Positions 24,037 through 33,288 of a stretch of 64,000 nucleotides of DNA are shown piece by piece (the stretch's first letter is position 1; each line of letters begins with the position of its first letter). Source of the stretch: Sphingobacteriales bacterium (GTDB lineage Bacteria; Bacteroidota; Bacteroidia; Chitinophagales; Chitinophagaceae). A model generated the notes under the pieces. The model did not search any database. It had not been told where the DNA came from and saw nothing but the letters and a program-made list of their open reading frames with translations. Location of the stretch: NCBI GenBank assembly GCA_016200915.1, contig JACQDV010000002.1, forward strand, positions 186,001-250,000. The letters run 5' to 3'. The position numbers were made by a program, and so were the translations under genes.

Positions 24037-24044
24037 CAAAAATA
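24037..24044 (-). promoter_or_regulatory. TAnnTTTG element for the pyrimidine cluster
   Basis: TATTTTTG on the minus strand, 36 bases before the mmsA ATG, fits the Bacteroidota -7 element. No clear TTG -33 partner is visible, so it may need an activator. Confidence 0.4.
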
Positions 24045-24093
24045 AAAATAATGCATTTTTTTAAATAAAACAGGCAGATTTTACATTTATTTA

Positions 24094-24109
24094 CTGCATA
24101 TTTGTGCAG
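24094..24109. promoter_or_regulatory. Inverted repeat before the Lrp-type gene
   Basis: CTGCA and TGCAG arms around TATTTG, ending 5 bases before the ATG at 24115. The site lies in the divergent spacer and could be where the Lrp-type regulator represses itself. Confidence 0.4.
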
Positions 24110-24114
24110 CCCTC

Positions 24115-24588
24115 ATGAATCATAATAATCATACAGGACTGGATGAACTCGATTTTGCAATCTTAACCTGTCTGCAGGAAGATGGCAGGATGTCCTTTAC
24201 TGTAATTGCCGATAAACTAAAAGTTTCTATTGGAACGATCCGTACCCGTTTTAACAAACTCATTGAAGACGGAACCATTAATGTGATTGGAAGAGTGGAC
24301 CCCGAGAAAGTTGGGTTTCGTTCCTATGCTCATATTGCTGTGTATGTTCGCCCCGCTACATTAAAAGAAAAAGTTGCACAGAAAATTTCAAAGATGCCCG
24401 AGGTAAGTTTTTTGGCAATGACTTCAGGTGACTATGATCTGGAAGTGGATGTAATGTGCCGTGATAATGATCACCTTGTTCAGTTTGTCAATGAAATTTC
24501 TAAGATAGAAGGTGTGAATCAAACCAAGACCACTATCTATTTTAAAGTTTACAAATATGCTCAGCCTGATCTGAAATTGCTGAAATAA
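24115..24588 (+). CDS. Lrp/AsnC-family transcriptional regulator
   Basis: A 157-residue regulator with an N-terminal helix-turn-helix (DFAILTCLQEDGRMSFTVIA, KLKVSIGTIRTRFNKLIEDG) and a C-terminal RAM ligand-binding domain (SFLAMTSGDYDLEVDVMC, VNEISKIEGVNQTKTTIYFK). It is divergent from the first gene of the pyrimidine cluster with a 114-base spacer. It is the obvious candidate to control the cluster, perhaps sensing beta-alanine or a related amino acid; the ligand is an inference. Confidence 0.9.
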   Translation: MNHNNHTGLDELDFAILTCLQEDGRMSFTVIADKLKVSIGTIRTRFNKLIEDGTINVIGRVDPEKVGFRSYAHIAVYVRPATLKEKVAQKISKMPEVSFLAMTSGDYDLEVDVMCRDNDHLVQFVNEISKIEGVNQTKTTIYFKVYKYAQPDLKLLK

Positions 24589-24634
24589 CATTTTCTTTTT
24601 TTCTGCTTTATTAATTTCGTTACAAATTATTGAT

Positions 24635-25372
24635 ATGTCTGCTAAGCCAACCAAAGGCAAATCTGAAATAAAATTTTTAGCCGGGCCACAAAGCCGCTGG
24701 CAGGAATTTAAGTTTACCATTAAGATCGTATTAGATTTTATCCGTGGTTTTCGTGCACTGCATTTTTCGAGTCCCTGTGTCACTGTATTCGGTTCAGCAA
24801 GATTTGATGAACAGCACGAATATTATAAACTCACTCAACAACTGAGCGGTGAAATTGCTAAATTGGGTTTCACCATTATGACCGGTGGCGGTCCTGGTAT
24901 TATGGAAGCAGCTAACCGTGGCGCCAAAGAGGTTGGTGGCAGGAGTGTTGGCTGTAATATCGTATTAGAACACGAACAAAAACCCAATCCTTACCTCGAC
25001 AAATGGGTTAATATTCATCATTTCTTCGTTCGTAAAACATTGCTCATAAAATATTCTTATGCTTTTGTAGTAATGCCGGGTGGTTTTGGAACATTGGATG
25101 AATTGTTTGAGGCAATGACACTCATTCAAACAAAAAAGATACTGGACTTCCCTATCATAATATTTTGCAAAGACTATCACAAAGACTTACTGGAGCATAT
25201 TGAACGGATGAAAGAAAGAAAAACCATCTCCGAAGATGACATGAAATTGTTTTTAGTTACTGATAGCATTGATGAAGCTATTCATTTTATAAATGAAGAA
25301 AGTATTAAACAGTATAATCTGCAACCGGAAAAAAGCTATTCTCCTTTTGGCTGGTTGGGGGAAAGGAAGTAG
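24635..25372 (+). CDS. LOG-family (TIGR00730) protein
   Basis: A 245-residue Rossmann-fold protein. TIMTGGGPGIMEAANRGA and VMPGGFGTLDELFEAMTLIQ are the nucleotide-binding and catalytic PGGxGT motifs of the LONELY GUY family. Members hydrolyse nucleoside monophosphates, such as cytokinin ribotides or AMP, to base plus ribose phosphate. The longer N-terminus (about 60 residues) is common in bacterial group II forms. It is not obviously linked to the divergent pyrimidine cluster, although base release would fit nucleotide salvage. Confidence 0.87.
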   Translation: MSAKPTKGKSEIKFLAGPQSRWQEFKFTIKIVLDFIRGFRALHFSSPCVTVFGSARFDEQHEYYKLTQQLSGEIAKLGFTIMTGGGPGIMEAANRGAKEVGGRSVGCNIVLEHEQKPNPYLDKWVNIHHFFVRKTLLIKYSYAFVVMPGGFGTLDELFEAMTLIQTKKILDFPIIIFCKDYHKDLLEHIERMKERKTISEDDMKLFLVTDSIDEAIHFINEESIKQYNLQPEKSYSPFGWLGERK

Positions 25373-25553
25373 TGAGTAATAAATGGTCAATAAGCAAATC
25401 ATATTGTATAAAATTAAAAGTTTGATTTGCAATACTGCAATTTTTAAACCTATCATTAAAATATTTGCATGTTTCTGTGATAATAAGGAAAAGATGCATT
25501 AATATAACAGTCCCAAAAATCTCAGTACATTTGGACACTAATTAACCATGTGA

Positions 25554-26414
25554 ATGGGGCTTTGGAATAACGATACAGAAATACAGTTTTTTACGGAAGC
25601 ATTAAAGAATTTTGCCTCGCCAGAACAGATTTTCTATAAACTGCAATCAGGCTATTTCGCCTATATCCCTAAAGGGACAGATGCCGAGGGACAAACTCTC
25701 CAAAGCAGAAATTCACTCATTGGGCAATTCACTGAAAAATGGTGTAAGTCATTCTTTGAACCTATTGCACGGCAACTGGGACTTCATGCAGTTAATAGCG
25801 TTGTTTGTGACGACCTTGGATTGACACGACAAACAAGTGCAGACTTAGCTTTTTGCTCAACAGATGGCACAGTCCAAAAAGCAGAGAATATAAAATTGCT
25901 GTTTGAAATTAAAATGAGTGTAGTTTCAAACTACAAGTACGATGAGACGACTGGAGTACAATTAATTGGCGACTACAGATCACATAAAGGGCAACCATCT
26001 TTGATGCGATCCGACAGTATGCTAAAAGCAATAGGCAAATCAATTAACATAAGAGTTTCTGGCATTGCATCAACAAAAATACCAGTCATCGTTTTAGGAA
26101 ATAGCCCAATTACTGACAGCTACTTAAAGAAAGTAGATTTTCTAAAAACATCGGGTGTTATCCAGGGCTTTCTTTCTTTAAATCCAACACCAACTGCGTC
26201 AGTATTTTCTTCAAGTTCGCCAAAATCAGGTTTTCAAACTGCGATTAATGAAACACAAGTTTTTGATTATTGTAAAGAACTTGTAACTAATGATATGAAT
26301 TATTTTTCTTCAATGCTTTCCAGGCAAAAGTTGGGAGAGGTTATAACGATTGCAGGCAAAGAAGCTACTGATATCGCAAAAGCTGAAAAATTCTTAACCC
26401 TAATCCGAAACTAA
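25554..26414 (+). CDS. Type II restriction endonuclease (PD-(D/E)xK type)
   Basis: A 286-residue protein. TSADLAF (Asp97) and LLFEIKMSV (Glu118-Ile-Lys120) give the PD-(D/E)xK nuclease signature. It is encoded one base before a DNA methyltransferase gene on the same strand, the usual type II arrangement, so it should cut the sequence that enzyme protects. The recognition site cannot be predicted. The 180-base spacer upstream shows no gene. Confidence 0.78.
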   Translation: MGLWNNDTEIQFFTEALKNFASPEQIFYKLQSGYFAYIPKGTDAEGQTLQSRNSLIGQFTEKWCKSFFEPIARQLGLHAVNSVVCDDLGLTRQTSADLAFCSTDGTVQKAENIKLLFEIKMSVVSNYKYDETTGVQLIGDYRSHKGQPSLMRSDSMLKAIGKSINIRVSGIASTKIPVIVLGNSPITDSYLKKVDFLKTSGVIQGFLSLNPTPTASVFSSSSPKSGFQTAINETQVFDYCKELVTNDMNYFSSMLSRQKLGEVITIAGKEATDIAKAEKFLTLIRN

Positions 26415-26415
26415 T

Positions 26416-27369
26416 ATGAAAAGAAAAAACGGCACAAAAACAAGTGCTTTCGGAACAAATGGAAGGAGCAATCATGACAGCTCTAAATTTTACAACTCAA
26501 AACTGTATAAGGAACTTGGAGATAAAAAAAACCTTGATAAAAATGAAAATGATTTTCCTGACCATTTAGAAAATACTTTATTACTTGGGTCTGCAGAAAA
26601 TATGAAGGAGTTGCCCGATAGTTCGGTCCACCTTATGATCACTTCGCCACCTTACAATGTTTCTAAAGAATATGATGATGATCTTTCTCTAAACGAATAC
26701 CTGCAACTCTTAAAAAATGCTTTTACTGAAACTCATAGGGTTTTAATAAACGGCGGTAGAGCATGTATTAATGTTGCCAATTTAGGACGCAAACCCTATA
26801 TCCCACTTTCAGATTACATTTCTCAAATGATGATTGATATAGGATTTAATATGAGGGGAGAAATCATTTGGAATAAAGCCGCAAGTGCAAGCCCATCTAC
26901 TGCCTGGGGGAGCTGGCAAAGTGCTGCTAATCCAATCTTGAGAGACGTTCACGAATACATTTTGGTTTTTTCAAAAGGTGATTATAAAAGAGAAAAAGGG
27001 AACAAAGAAAACACCATTTCAAAAGAGCAATTTATGGAATGGACAAAATCTATTTGGACAATGAATGCTGAAAGTGCAAGAAGAATTGGGCACCCGGCAC
27101 CATTTCCAGAAGAATTACCAAACAGACTTATTCAACTCTATTCATTTACAAACGACATTATACTTGACCCATTTATTGGTAGCGGAACGACTGCGATTTC
27201 AGCATTAAAAGCAGGTAGAAAGTATGTTGGCTATGAGATTAATCAAGACTATATTGACCTTGCAAACCGGCGTATTGAACCATATAAATTGCAGAGTAGT
27301 TTAGCACTTGAAATTCATGAGACCCCTGATAAATCAATATTTGCAAAGGCAATGCTACGCAAAGTATAA
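26416..27369 (+). CDS. Site-specific DNA methyltransferase (beta class, N4-cytosine or N6-adenine)
   Basis: A 317-residue DNA methylase of the N-4/N-6 family. The catalytic motif MITSPPYNVSKEYDDDL (TSPPYN at 76-81) comes before the SAM motif DPFIGSGTTAISALKAGRKY, the beta-class order. SPPY is more usual for N4-cytosine enzymes, but this is not decisive. It pairs with the endonuclease gene directly upstream to form a restriction-modification system. Confidence 0.9.
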   Translation: MKRKNGTKTSAFGTNGRSNHDSSKFYNSKLYKELGDKKNLDKNENDFPDHLENTLLLGSAENMKELPDSSVHLMITSPPYNVSKEYDDDLSLNEYLQLLKNAFTETHRVLINGGRACINVANLGRKPYIPLSDYISQMMIDIGFNMRGEIIWNKAASASPSTAWGSWQSAANPILRDVHEYILVFSKGDYKREKGNKENTISKEQFMEWTKSIWTMNAESARRIGHPAPFPEELPNRLIQLYSFTNDIILDPFIGSGTTAISALKAGRKYVGYEINQDYIDLANRRIEPYKLQSSLALEIHETPDKSIFAKAMLRKV

Positions 27370-27667
27370 TCAACTAAGTGCAAACATCAGCAACTTTATT
27401 CCGATTCAAGAAATAAAGCGCAGCAATTTTTTCAAATTAATCAATAAAATAAAATTTTCTTGCTGCTATGAAACCCAAACGCACAAGTGAGTGACACAAC
27501 CGGCGATGCCACAAAGCACTTCAGCCCGTCAACAAATAATACTCACCATCAAAATACCTGACCAAATTCATCCCCCCTACTGACCAATATCGCTTTCCTT
27601 CCTTTTGCCTGCCGGTTACATTTGTACTGATAAAAACAATCAAACATCTCTAAATAAGGAGGTAGTT
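27370..27667. other. 298-bp spacer with a promoter for the small heat-shock gene
   Basis: No gene seen. TACATTTG at 27617-27624 fits the -7 element about 45 bases before the Hsp20 start. AAGGAGGT at 27656-27663 is a full Shine-Dalgarno sequence, uncommon in this genome, and fixes the start at 27668. Confidence 0.6.
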
Positions 27668-28111
27668 ATGGCAACCAGGGATTTAATGAGATTCAACAAT
27701 GAACGCCTTTTCCCTACTGTATTTAATGATTTTTTCAAACCGTGGAACGAATGGTTCGATTCTGATTTAATGAAAACCATGACGGTTCCTTCCGTAAACG
27801 TTATTGAAAACGATAAGCATTATAAACTAACGATGGCTGCACCAGGTTTGAAAAAAGATGATTTCAAAATCGACATTGATGGCGACATCATCACCATCAG
27901 CGCTGAAACGAAAGTGGAAAAAGAAGAGAAAGATGAAAAGTTCAGCCGCAAAGAGTACAGCTACAAAACATTCAGCCGCTCTTTCACCCTGCCCGAAATT
28001 GTAAATGCTGAAAAGATTGATGCAGTGTATGAAAACGGTGAATTAAAACTGATGCTCCCTAAAAAAGCTGAAGTGAAAAAGACTACTGCAAAAAACATTG
28101 CAGTTCATTAA
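27668..28111 (+). CDS. Hsp20/alpha-crystallin small heat-shock protein
   Basis: A 147-residue ATP-independent chaperone. The alpha-crystallin domain covers about residues 38-135 (VIENDKHYKLTMAAPGLKKD, SYKTFSRSFTLPE, AVYENGELKLMLPKK). The C-terminal IAV tripeptide is the I-x-V motif that links subunits into oligomers. A strong Shine-Dalgarno sequence stands 4 bases before ATG 27668. The gene is monocistronic, ending at the hairpin at 28142. Confidence 0.93.
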   Translation: MATRDLMRFNNERLFPTVFNDFFKPWNEWFDSDLMKTMTVPSVNVIENDKHYKLTMAAPGLKKDDFKIDIDGDIITISAETKVEKEEKDEKFSRKEYSYKTFSRSFTLPEIVNAEKIDAVYENGELKLMLPKKAEVKKTTAKNIAVH

Positions 28112-28141
28112 CAACAGGCCTGCTGTGCCCGTTTATTTATC

Positions 28142-28169
28142 AATCCCTGCCGCTAAGGCTGCAGGGATT
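28142..28169 (+). terminator. Hairpin after the Hsp20 gene
   Basis: AATCCCTGC and GCAGGGATT arms enclose a 10-nt loop and are followed by TTTAAAAC. It lies 30 bases after the stop. Confidence 0.65.
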
Positions 28170-28246
28170 TTAAAACTAAGAGTGATTTATTTAAATATGT
28201 TGGTTGGTTTCTTGTAAGCTATCTCCAAATGATAGCAAAAAGTAAA

Positions 28247-28269
28247 AGCCCCCTTCTCCAGGGGGCTTC
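28247..28269. terminator. Intrinsic terminator between converging transcription units
   Basis: The GC-rich arms AAGCCCCC and GGGGGCTT have a 7-nt loop and are followed by CTTTATG. It lies between the Hsp20 gene and the converging TolC-like gene. 28271-28316 then holds AT-rich GAATATTGAATGTTGAAT-like repeats. Confidence 0.7.
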
Positions 28270-28325
28270 TTTATGAATAGCGAATATTGAATGTTGAATA
28301 TCGAATGATCAAATGCTTGTCTTTA

Positions 28326-29744
28326 TCACCAGCTTAGTTTTCCCTGGTAATAATCAAGCACTTTGGTGCGTAACACATATTCATATTTCGACTGGGTGAG
28401 ATTTAATCTTGCCCTGTCTAAATTATTTTTTACCTGCAGGTATTCCACTGAATTGATTACTCCATTCTCAAAACGTACTTCGGCTGCTTTAAATGATTCT
28501 TCCAGTGCTGTTACCTGGTTTTGGAAAGACTGATAACGGTTGTAGGCTGCCGTCATATTAAAATGAGCCTGCTCAATATTCTGACGCAATTGAATTTTTG
28601 TATTGTCTGAAATCAACTGCGTGTTCTTATAAGTTATCTGCGCCAGCTTAACCTGGTTTCTTGCTCTTAAATTATTGGCAATAGGAACTCTTAATGCCAC
28701 ACCGAAATTGGTGTACTGGTTATTATTGTATTGTTTACTTAAACCAAAAGGTTCGTTCTTAAAAGTTTGTTGTTTAACATTCAGCTGATAGTTGGTACCA
28801 TTTACGGTTACATAAGAATCAGAGGCGCCATAACTTTCACTCACCAATGAGCTCAGCGATGCAGCGCTGGAATAGCTGGTACCTAATCCGCCGAATAAAG
28901 ATAAGGTGGGTGAATATCCACCTCTTGCTACTTTGATTCCTTTCTCTGCACTTTGTTTGCGCAGGTCTGCTGCCTTAACAATACCAAGCTTTGCAGTTGC
29001 TTCTTCATAAATTTTATCTGGTGAACCTTCATATAATGCCAATGCTTCATTTACATTGATGCGTTCTAATTCCGCTGATTCATCGTAAGGAACATTCATC
29101 AGTTGTGCTAAGGTGAGTTTAGAAGATTGTACACTATTCTGTGCATTGGTTACTGAAACTTCATCAGATGCATACTGACCTTTTAAATCAGTAAAAGTAT
29201 AAGGAGCAATAGCACCTTCTTTATTTAATAAATCTAAACGCTCTACTTGCTTTTTGGTTACTTCCATTTGTGCTTTGGCTAAATCCAGTACATCTTCATT
29301 GTTCAGCACCAGTAAATAACTTAATATCACATTCAATGTAAGATTATCTTTTGCCTGTTGAAATTCCATTTTAGTTGCCTGGAATGCTAAATTGTTTTGC
29401 TTAACCTGGTTTTGAAGTTGAAACCCGTTGAACAAAGGAATATTTCCATCTACATTCAGATTGGAAAAATTCAACTGCTGGTTGATGTATGTATTGGTAA
29501 ATGGGTCAATGCTGCGTCCCTGGTTAGCGCCATAGTTAATACTACCTGCAATGTTGGGTAACATGTTTGCCCTCGCCTGCTGCCAGTTAACCTGCGCCGA
29601 TTGCATTTGCAGGTTACTTTGGTTTACCTGGAGGTTATTATTCAATGCTGTTTCCAGGCATTGCTGCAGCGTTAATTTTTTTGATTGTGCCGTTGCTGTA
29701 ACATGTAACACCATCCATAAACTTCCGATAATAATCTTCTTCAT
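28326..29744 (-). CDS. TolC-family outer-membrane efflux protein
   Basis: A 472-residue protein with a signal peptide (MKKIIIGSLWMVLHVTATAQ) and two outer-membrane-factor repeats rich in Asn and Gln helices (LTLQQCLETALNNNLQVNQS in the first, RFENGVINSVEYLQVKNNLD in the second). It would form the trimeric outer-membrane channel for the ABC exporter encoded upstream, together with the membrane-fusion protein at 52419. It is the last gene of the cluster, 248 bases after the first ATPase gene, with tandem repeats between. Confidence 0.92.
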   Translation of the reverse strand: MKKIIIGSLWMVLHVTATAQSKKLTLQQCLETALNNNLQVNQSNLQMQSAQVNWQQARANMLPNIAGSINYGANQGRSIDPFTNTYINQQLNFSNLNVDGNIPLFNGFQLQNQVKQNNLAFQATKMEFQQAKDNLTLNVILSYLLVLNNEDVLDLAKAQMEVTKKQVERLDLLNKEGAIAPYTFTDLKGQYASDEVSVTNAQNSVQSSKLTLAQLMNVPYDESAELERINVNEALALYEGSPDKIYEEATAKLGIVKAADLRKQSAEKGIKVARGGYSPTLSLFGGLGTSYSSAASLSSLVSESYGASDSYVTVNGTNYQLNVKQQTFKNEPFGLSKQYNNNQYTNFGVALRVPIANNLRARNQVKLAQITYKNTQLISDNTKIQLRQNIEQAHFNMTAAYNRYQSFQNQVTALEESFKAAEVRFENGVINSVEYLQVKNNLDRARLNLTQSKYEYVLRTKVLDYYQGKLSW

Positions 29745-29786
29745 TTTATTTTCGTTTTTTTCTAAGCTGCTTTACTACTATTTAAC

Positions 29787-29836
29787 TTTTGTTGCGTCGC
29801 ACTCTTGTACGTTCTGTAATTCTATTCATCACACCA
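29787..29836. repeat. TACGTTCTGTAA-type repeat
   Basis: TTTTGTTGCGTCGCACTCTT followed by GTACGTTCTGTAATTCTATT resembles 16873-16922 over about 50 bases with roughly ten differences. A short piece (TTGTTGCGTCGCAC) recurs near 60231. Confidence 0.55.
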
Positions 29837-29846
29837 ATCGTTCCTA

Positions 29847-29905
29847 CGGAACGAAACAATTCTTATTATTTTCTTCTACCCACCAAATGTTCCTACGGAA
29901 CATCT
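29847..29905. repeat. Two TTCCTACGGAA palindromes
   Basis: CGTTCCTACGGAACG (about 29849-29863) and ATGTTCCTACGGAACAT (about 29887-29903) share GTTCCTACGGAAC with variable outer bases that stay paired. Confidence 0.65.
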
Positions 29906-29927
29906 ATCTTGTTGAATTGTTTTCATT

Positions 29928-29990
29928 TGAGCATTGAGCATTGAGCATTGAGCATTGAACATTGAGCATTGAGCATTGAACATTGAACAT
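29928..29990. repeat. Nine tandem copies of a 7-bp unit (TGAGCAT/TGAACAT)
   Basis: Units 1-4, 6 and 7 are TGAGCAT; units 5, 8 and 9 are TGAACAT. The array ends two bases before the ATPase stop codon and occupies the spacer before the TolC gene. Copy number may vary between strains. Confidence 0.9.
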
Positions 29991-29992
29991 TC

Positions 29993-30661
29993 TCATTCTT
30001 CTCTTTCAATTCTTCCATCCAGCAAATGAATAATGCGTTTGCCATACCCTGCATTTTTTTCGGAGTGTGTTACTTGTATAATGGTAACTCCTTCATCATT
30101 CAACTGCTTGAACAAATTCATAATCTCTTCACCCTGTTTGCTGTTGAGGTTACCCGTTGGTTCATCCGCCAGAATTAATTTTGGTCTTGCTATCAATGCT
30201 CTTGCTATACCAACTAATTGCTGTTGTCCACCGCTGAGTTGAGTGGGGAACAAATCTTTCTTGCCCACAATATTGAAACGGTCTAATATATCAGCCACCA
30301 TTGCTTTTCTTTCGCTTGATTTTACATCCTGGTATATCAATGGTGTTTCAATATTTTCATAAACAGTTAACTCATCAATTAAGTGATAAGCCTGGAATAC
30401 AAAGCCGATATATTGTTTGTATAAATTGGAACGTTGTTTTTCTTTCATCCTATGCACTTCTTCATGAAAGAAACGATATTCACCTTCATTAAATTCATCC
30501 AGCATGCCAATTACATTCAGTAAAGTGGATTTACCGGAACCGGATGGACCCATAATGGAAAGAAATTCTCCTTCATTCACCGTGGCGTTTACATCTTTCA
30601 AAATAAAATTGGGCTTCCCGCCAATCATTACCCATTTAGAAATGTGCTTTAGTTCAATCAT
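29993..30661 (-). CDS. ABC transporter ATP-binding protein (MacB/LolD type)
   Basis: A 222-residue ATPase. Walker A is [16 protein letters not shown], the signature is [17 protein letters not shown] (Leu in place of the usual Arg after QQQ), Walker B is [10 protein letters not shown], and the H-loop is IIQVTHSEK. It powers MacB/FtsX-type permeases from the cytoplasm. It lies 162 bases after the last permease gene. This spacer holds a sigma-54-type promoter and an inverted repeat, so the ATPase and TolC genes may have their own regulated start. Confidence 0.93.
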   Translation of the reverse strand: MIELKHISKWVMIGGKPNFILKDVNATVNEGEFLSIMGPSGSGKSTLLNVIGMLDEFNEGEYRFFHEEVHRMKEKQRSNLYKQYIGFVFQAYHLIDELTVYENIETPLIYQDVKSSERKAMVADILDRFNIVGKKDLFPTQLSGGQQQLVGIARALIARPKLILADEPTGNLNSKQGEEIMNLFKQLNDEGVTIIQVTHSEKNAGYGKRIIHLLDGRIEREE

Positions 30662-30694
30662 CGTTTAAATTTAATTGCAATTTACTGGTGAATT

Positions 30695-30709
30695 TCAATC
30701 CCCGTGCCA
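30695..30709 (-). promoter_or_regulatory. Sigma-54 (-24/-12) promoter before the ATPase-TolC genes
   Basis: On the minus strand TGGCACGGGGATTGA matches TGGCACG-N4-TTGC with one change in the last position. Spacing from GG to the -12 element is correct, and the ATG at 30661 lies about 35 bases downstream. An NtrC-type activator is encoded in the same cluster (54743), and a 41-bp inverted repeat lies upstream at the distance expected for an enhancer. Confidence 0.7.
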
Positions 30710-30757
30710 GACTGCAAAGCCTTACCCGGTAATGGTTTCAGGTGGGGTGAAATAAAA

Positions 30758-30798
30758 GGTGTACGAAAACGGACAGTTTTTGTCCAGTTCCGTACACC
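30758..30798. promoter_or_regulatory. Inverted repeat, enhancer-like site or terminator
   Basis: The outer arms GGTGTACG and CGTACACC and inner arms GGACA and TGTCC are separated by unpaired AAAAC/AGTTC. The centre lies about 70 bases upstream of the -24 element. GTGTACGG also occurs at 53909-53916 upstream of the fusion-protein gene. As RNA it would be followed by a moderately T-rich run, so it may instead end the permease message. Confidence 0.5.
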
Positions 30799-30823
30799 GT
30801 TAAAAAGTCGGTTTTAATGAGAT

Positions 30824-33277
30824 TTATTCTGTTCGTAATGATTTTACCGGGTTAGTAACAGCTGCTTTGATTGCCTGCATGCTAATGGTGAATAATGCAA
30901 TAGCCAATGCAGAAGCTCCCGCCGCTACAAACACCCACCAGCTAATATTAATACGGTAAGCATAATCCTGCAGCCATTGGTGCATAACGAACCACGCAAG
31001 CGGTGCCGCAATAACAAATGCAATAACTACTAATTTTAAAAAGTCTTTTGACAACAAACCAATAATACCACTAACAGATGCACCTAATATTTTTCTTATA
31101 CCAATTTCTTTTGTTTTGTTTACTGCTGCTAATGCTGCTAAACCAAACAACCCTAAACAAGCAAGAAAGATCGAAATACCACCGGCAAAGGCAATGATGC
31201 TGTTCATCTTTTGCTCATCCTTATAAAACAGGGTGAGGTCTTCATCCATAAAACTATATTTCAATGGCAAGGAAGGAACCAGGCTGCTCCATGTTTTTTG
31301 AATACCTGCAATGGCAGATGATGGGTTACCAGGTTTTAACCTCACAAAAAATTTAAAGGGTGCATAACTGGCAAACTGATGAAACATCTGTGGTGAAATT
31401 TTTTCTTTCATCGACATAAAATTGAAATCTCTTACCACACCTATCACCTCAGGCGTTTTAGCAAACATAGAGGAGTCATCATAATAACCGGTCAGCTTTT
31501 GCCCGATAACATTTTGCATCGTCCATCCAAACTCTTTCATCATTGTTTCGTTAATGACGACAGACTTAATTGTATCTGATGCGATGGTTGGATCAAACTG
31601 ACGGCCCGTAACCATTTGCATACCCAGTACGTTTATAAAATTATTGTCAACAAAATATTCAAATACACTTTTGTGTTTACCGTTATAATCAAACCCACTT
31701 TGGCTCCATCCCATATTGCCGCTAAAACTTAATTCTGCACTGGTAATACCTTCAATATCGCTGCGTTGTTCCAACGCCTGCTTAAACAAAGGAAATATTT
31801 GTTTTGATTTTGTTTCTTCTGCATCTACCACCAGTATATTTTCTTTGTTATAGCCGGGATTCTTATCAGTCATGTATTGTTTTTGCTGCATGATGATAAT
31901 CGTACAAATGATAAGAATTACGGATAAAGAAAACTGAACCGTTACCAATGATTTGGTAAAAAAATTACTTCCTCCCACTCTTATTTTACTTTTCAATACT
32001 TCAATAGGCCTGAAACCTGAAAGCACCATAGCCGGGTAGGCTCCTGCCAATATGCCTACCAGTAAAACCAATCCTGCCAGCATCCAAATTAGTTCAGGAA
32101 ATTGGGCAACAGAAAAATGTAAGTCTCTTCCCGATAGTTGATTAAACCAGGGTAATATTAATTGCATCAGCAACACACTAATAATTGAAGAAAGTAAACT
32201 CATCACTAAAGCTTCTGCAATAAACTGTGCAACCAGTTGCCTTCTTTCACTACCCATTACTTTACGTACACCAATTTCTTTTGCCCGCCCGGCACTTCTT
32301 CCAATACTTAATGTGGTAAAATTGATACAGGCAATCAGCAATACGCCAGCAGCAATGCTTAATAATATCCAGATAATTTTAGGATCGATGTTGGGAACAG
32401 GTCCGCCTTGTGTAAAAGTGTTGGTATGTACTTTTTCAATTGGCAATAATCCATAGCGGTATACAAAAACACCATTTTTCCAGTTAACACCACTTTTCTT
32501 TAATTCAGTTACCTGGTCAGGATGATGTTTGGCGAAAAAATTACTCAGCTTAGCAGCATCGTTTGGCAAACCACTCCCCTGTTGTAATTTCACATACGTT
32601 AAAAAACCAAAGCGGTGCCAGTTAAGTGCCGACTTTCTCTCTGAAACTTTTTCTAAATATTCAAAATTTCCCAGCACATCAAAATTGATAGAGGAGTTGG
32701 AAGGGATATTTTCTGTAACTGCCGTTATGGTGAATGGAATAAACTCTTCCTCCATTTTTACCTGCACTGTTCTGCCAATAACATTATCACTTCCAAATAA
32801 TTCATTTGCTTTTGTTTTGGTAATTACCAGGCTGTATAAATCATTCAATGCGGTAGCTGCATTACCATATTTAAGTTTAAATGAAAATATGTTGAAGAAA
32901 TGCGGATCTGCATAAGATATTTTAACCCTGCGTACATCATTGCTGGCAATTCTTACAAAATTTTCACTCCAGGCATTTCTGAAACGGGTATAATCCATCA
33001 CTTCCGGAAAATCCTGCTTCATCGCTGCGGCGAGTGGCATTGGATGATGTATCCTTCCCTCCGCTTCATTATCACCATAAGCATCATTCCACAAATAAAC
33101 CTGGTAAATATTTTTTGCGTCTTTATGAAACCGGTCGAAATTAAATTCATTTACCGCAAACAAAAGAAACAAACTAAAACAGGCAATGCCAATGGATAAA
33201 CCCAGCACATTAATTCCGGATAAAATTTTTTGCCGGGCTATGCTGCGGATGGCAATTTTAAAATAATGTTTTATCAT
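30824..33277 (-). CDS. ABC transporter permease 1 (double FtsX/MacB type)
   Basis: An 817-residue permease, last of the array in transcription order. One N-terminal helix (INVLGLSIGIACFSLFLLFA) is followed by a MacB-like periplasmic domain, three helices (about 290-430), a fourth (FSLSVILIICTIIIMQQ), a second periplasmic domain and three C-terminal helices with AALAAVNKTKEIGIRKILGA. It ends in PVKSLRTE. Its N-terminal and first periplasmic domains differ most from the other seven. It has no ATPase domain and must use the ATPases at 29993 or 51364. Confidence 0.92.
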   Translation of the reverse strand: MIKHYFKIAIRSIARQKILSGINVLGLSIGIACFSLFLLFAVNEFNFDRFHKDAKNIYQVYLWNDAYGDNEAEGRIHHPMPLAAAMKQDFPEVMDYTRFRNAWSENFVRIASNDVRRVKISYADPHFFNIFSFKLKYGNAATALNDLYSLVITKTKANELFGSDNVIGRTVQVKMEEEFIPFTITAVTENIPSNSSINFDVLGNFEYLEKVSERKSALNWHRFGFLTYVKLQQGSGLPNDAAKLSNFFAKHHPDQVTELKKSGVNWKNGVFVYRYGLLPIEKVHTNTFTQGGPVPNIDPKIIWILLSIAAGVLLIACINFTTLSIGRSAGRAKEIGVRKVMGSERRQLVAQFIAEALVMSLLSSIISVLLMQLILPWFNQLSGRDLHFSVAQFPELIWMLAGLVLLVGILAGAYPAMVLSGFRPIEVLKSKIRVGGSNFFTKSLVTVQFSLSVILIICTIIIMQQKQYMTDKNPGYNKENILVVDAEETKSKQIFPLFKQALEQRSDIEGITSAELSFSGNMGWSQSGFDYNGKHKSVFEYFVDNNFINVLGMQMVTGRQFDPTIASDTIKSVVINETMMKEFGWTMQNVIGQKLTGYYDDSSMFAKTPEVIGVVRDFNFMSMKEKISPQMFHQFASYAPFKFFVRLKPGNPSSAIAGIQKTWSSLVPSLPLKYSFMDEDLTLFYKDEQKMNSIIAFAGGISIFLACLGLFGLAALAAVNKTKEIGIRKILGASVSGIIGLLSKDFLKLVVIAFVIAAPLAWFVMHQWLQDYAYRINISWWVFVAAGASALAIALFTISMQAIKAAVTNPVKSLRTE

Positions 33278-33288
33278 GTGCTATTCTT

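Noticed and set aside
29928-29990. CRISPR-like or coding repeat
   Set aside because: It is a plain 7-bp tandem repeat with no spacers.
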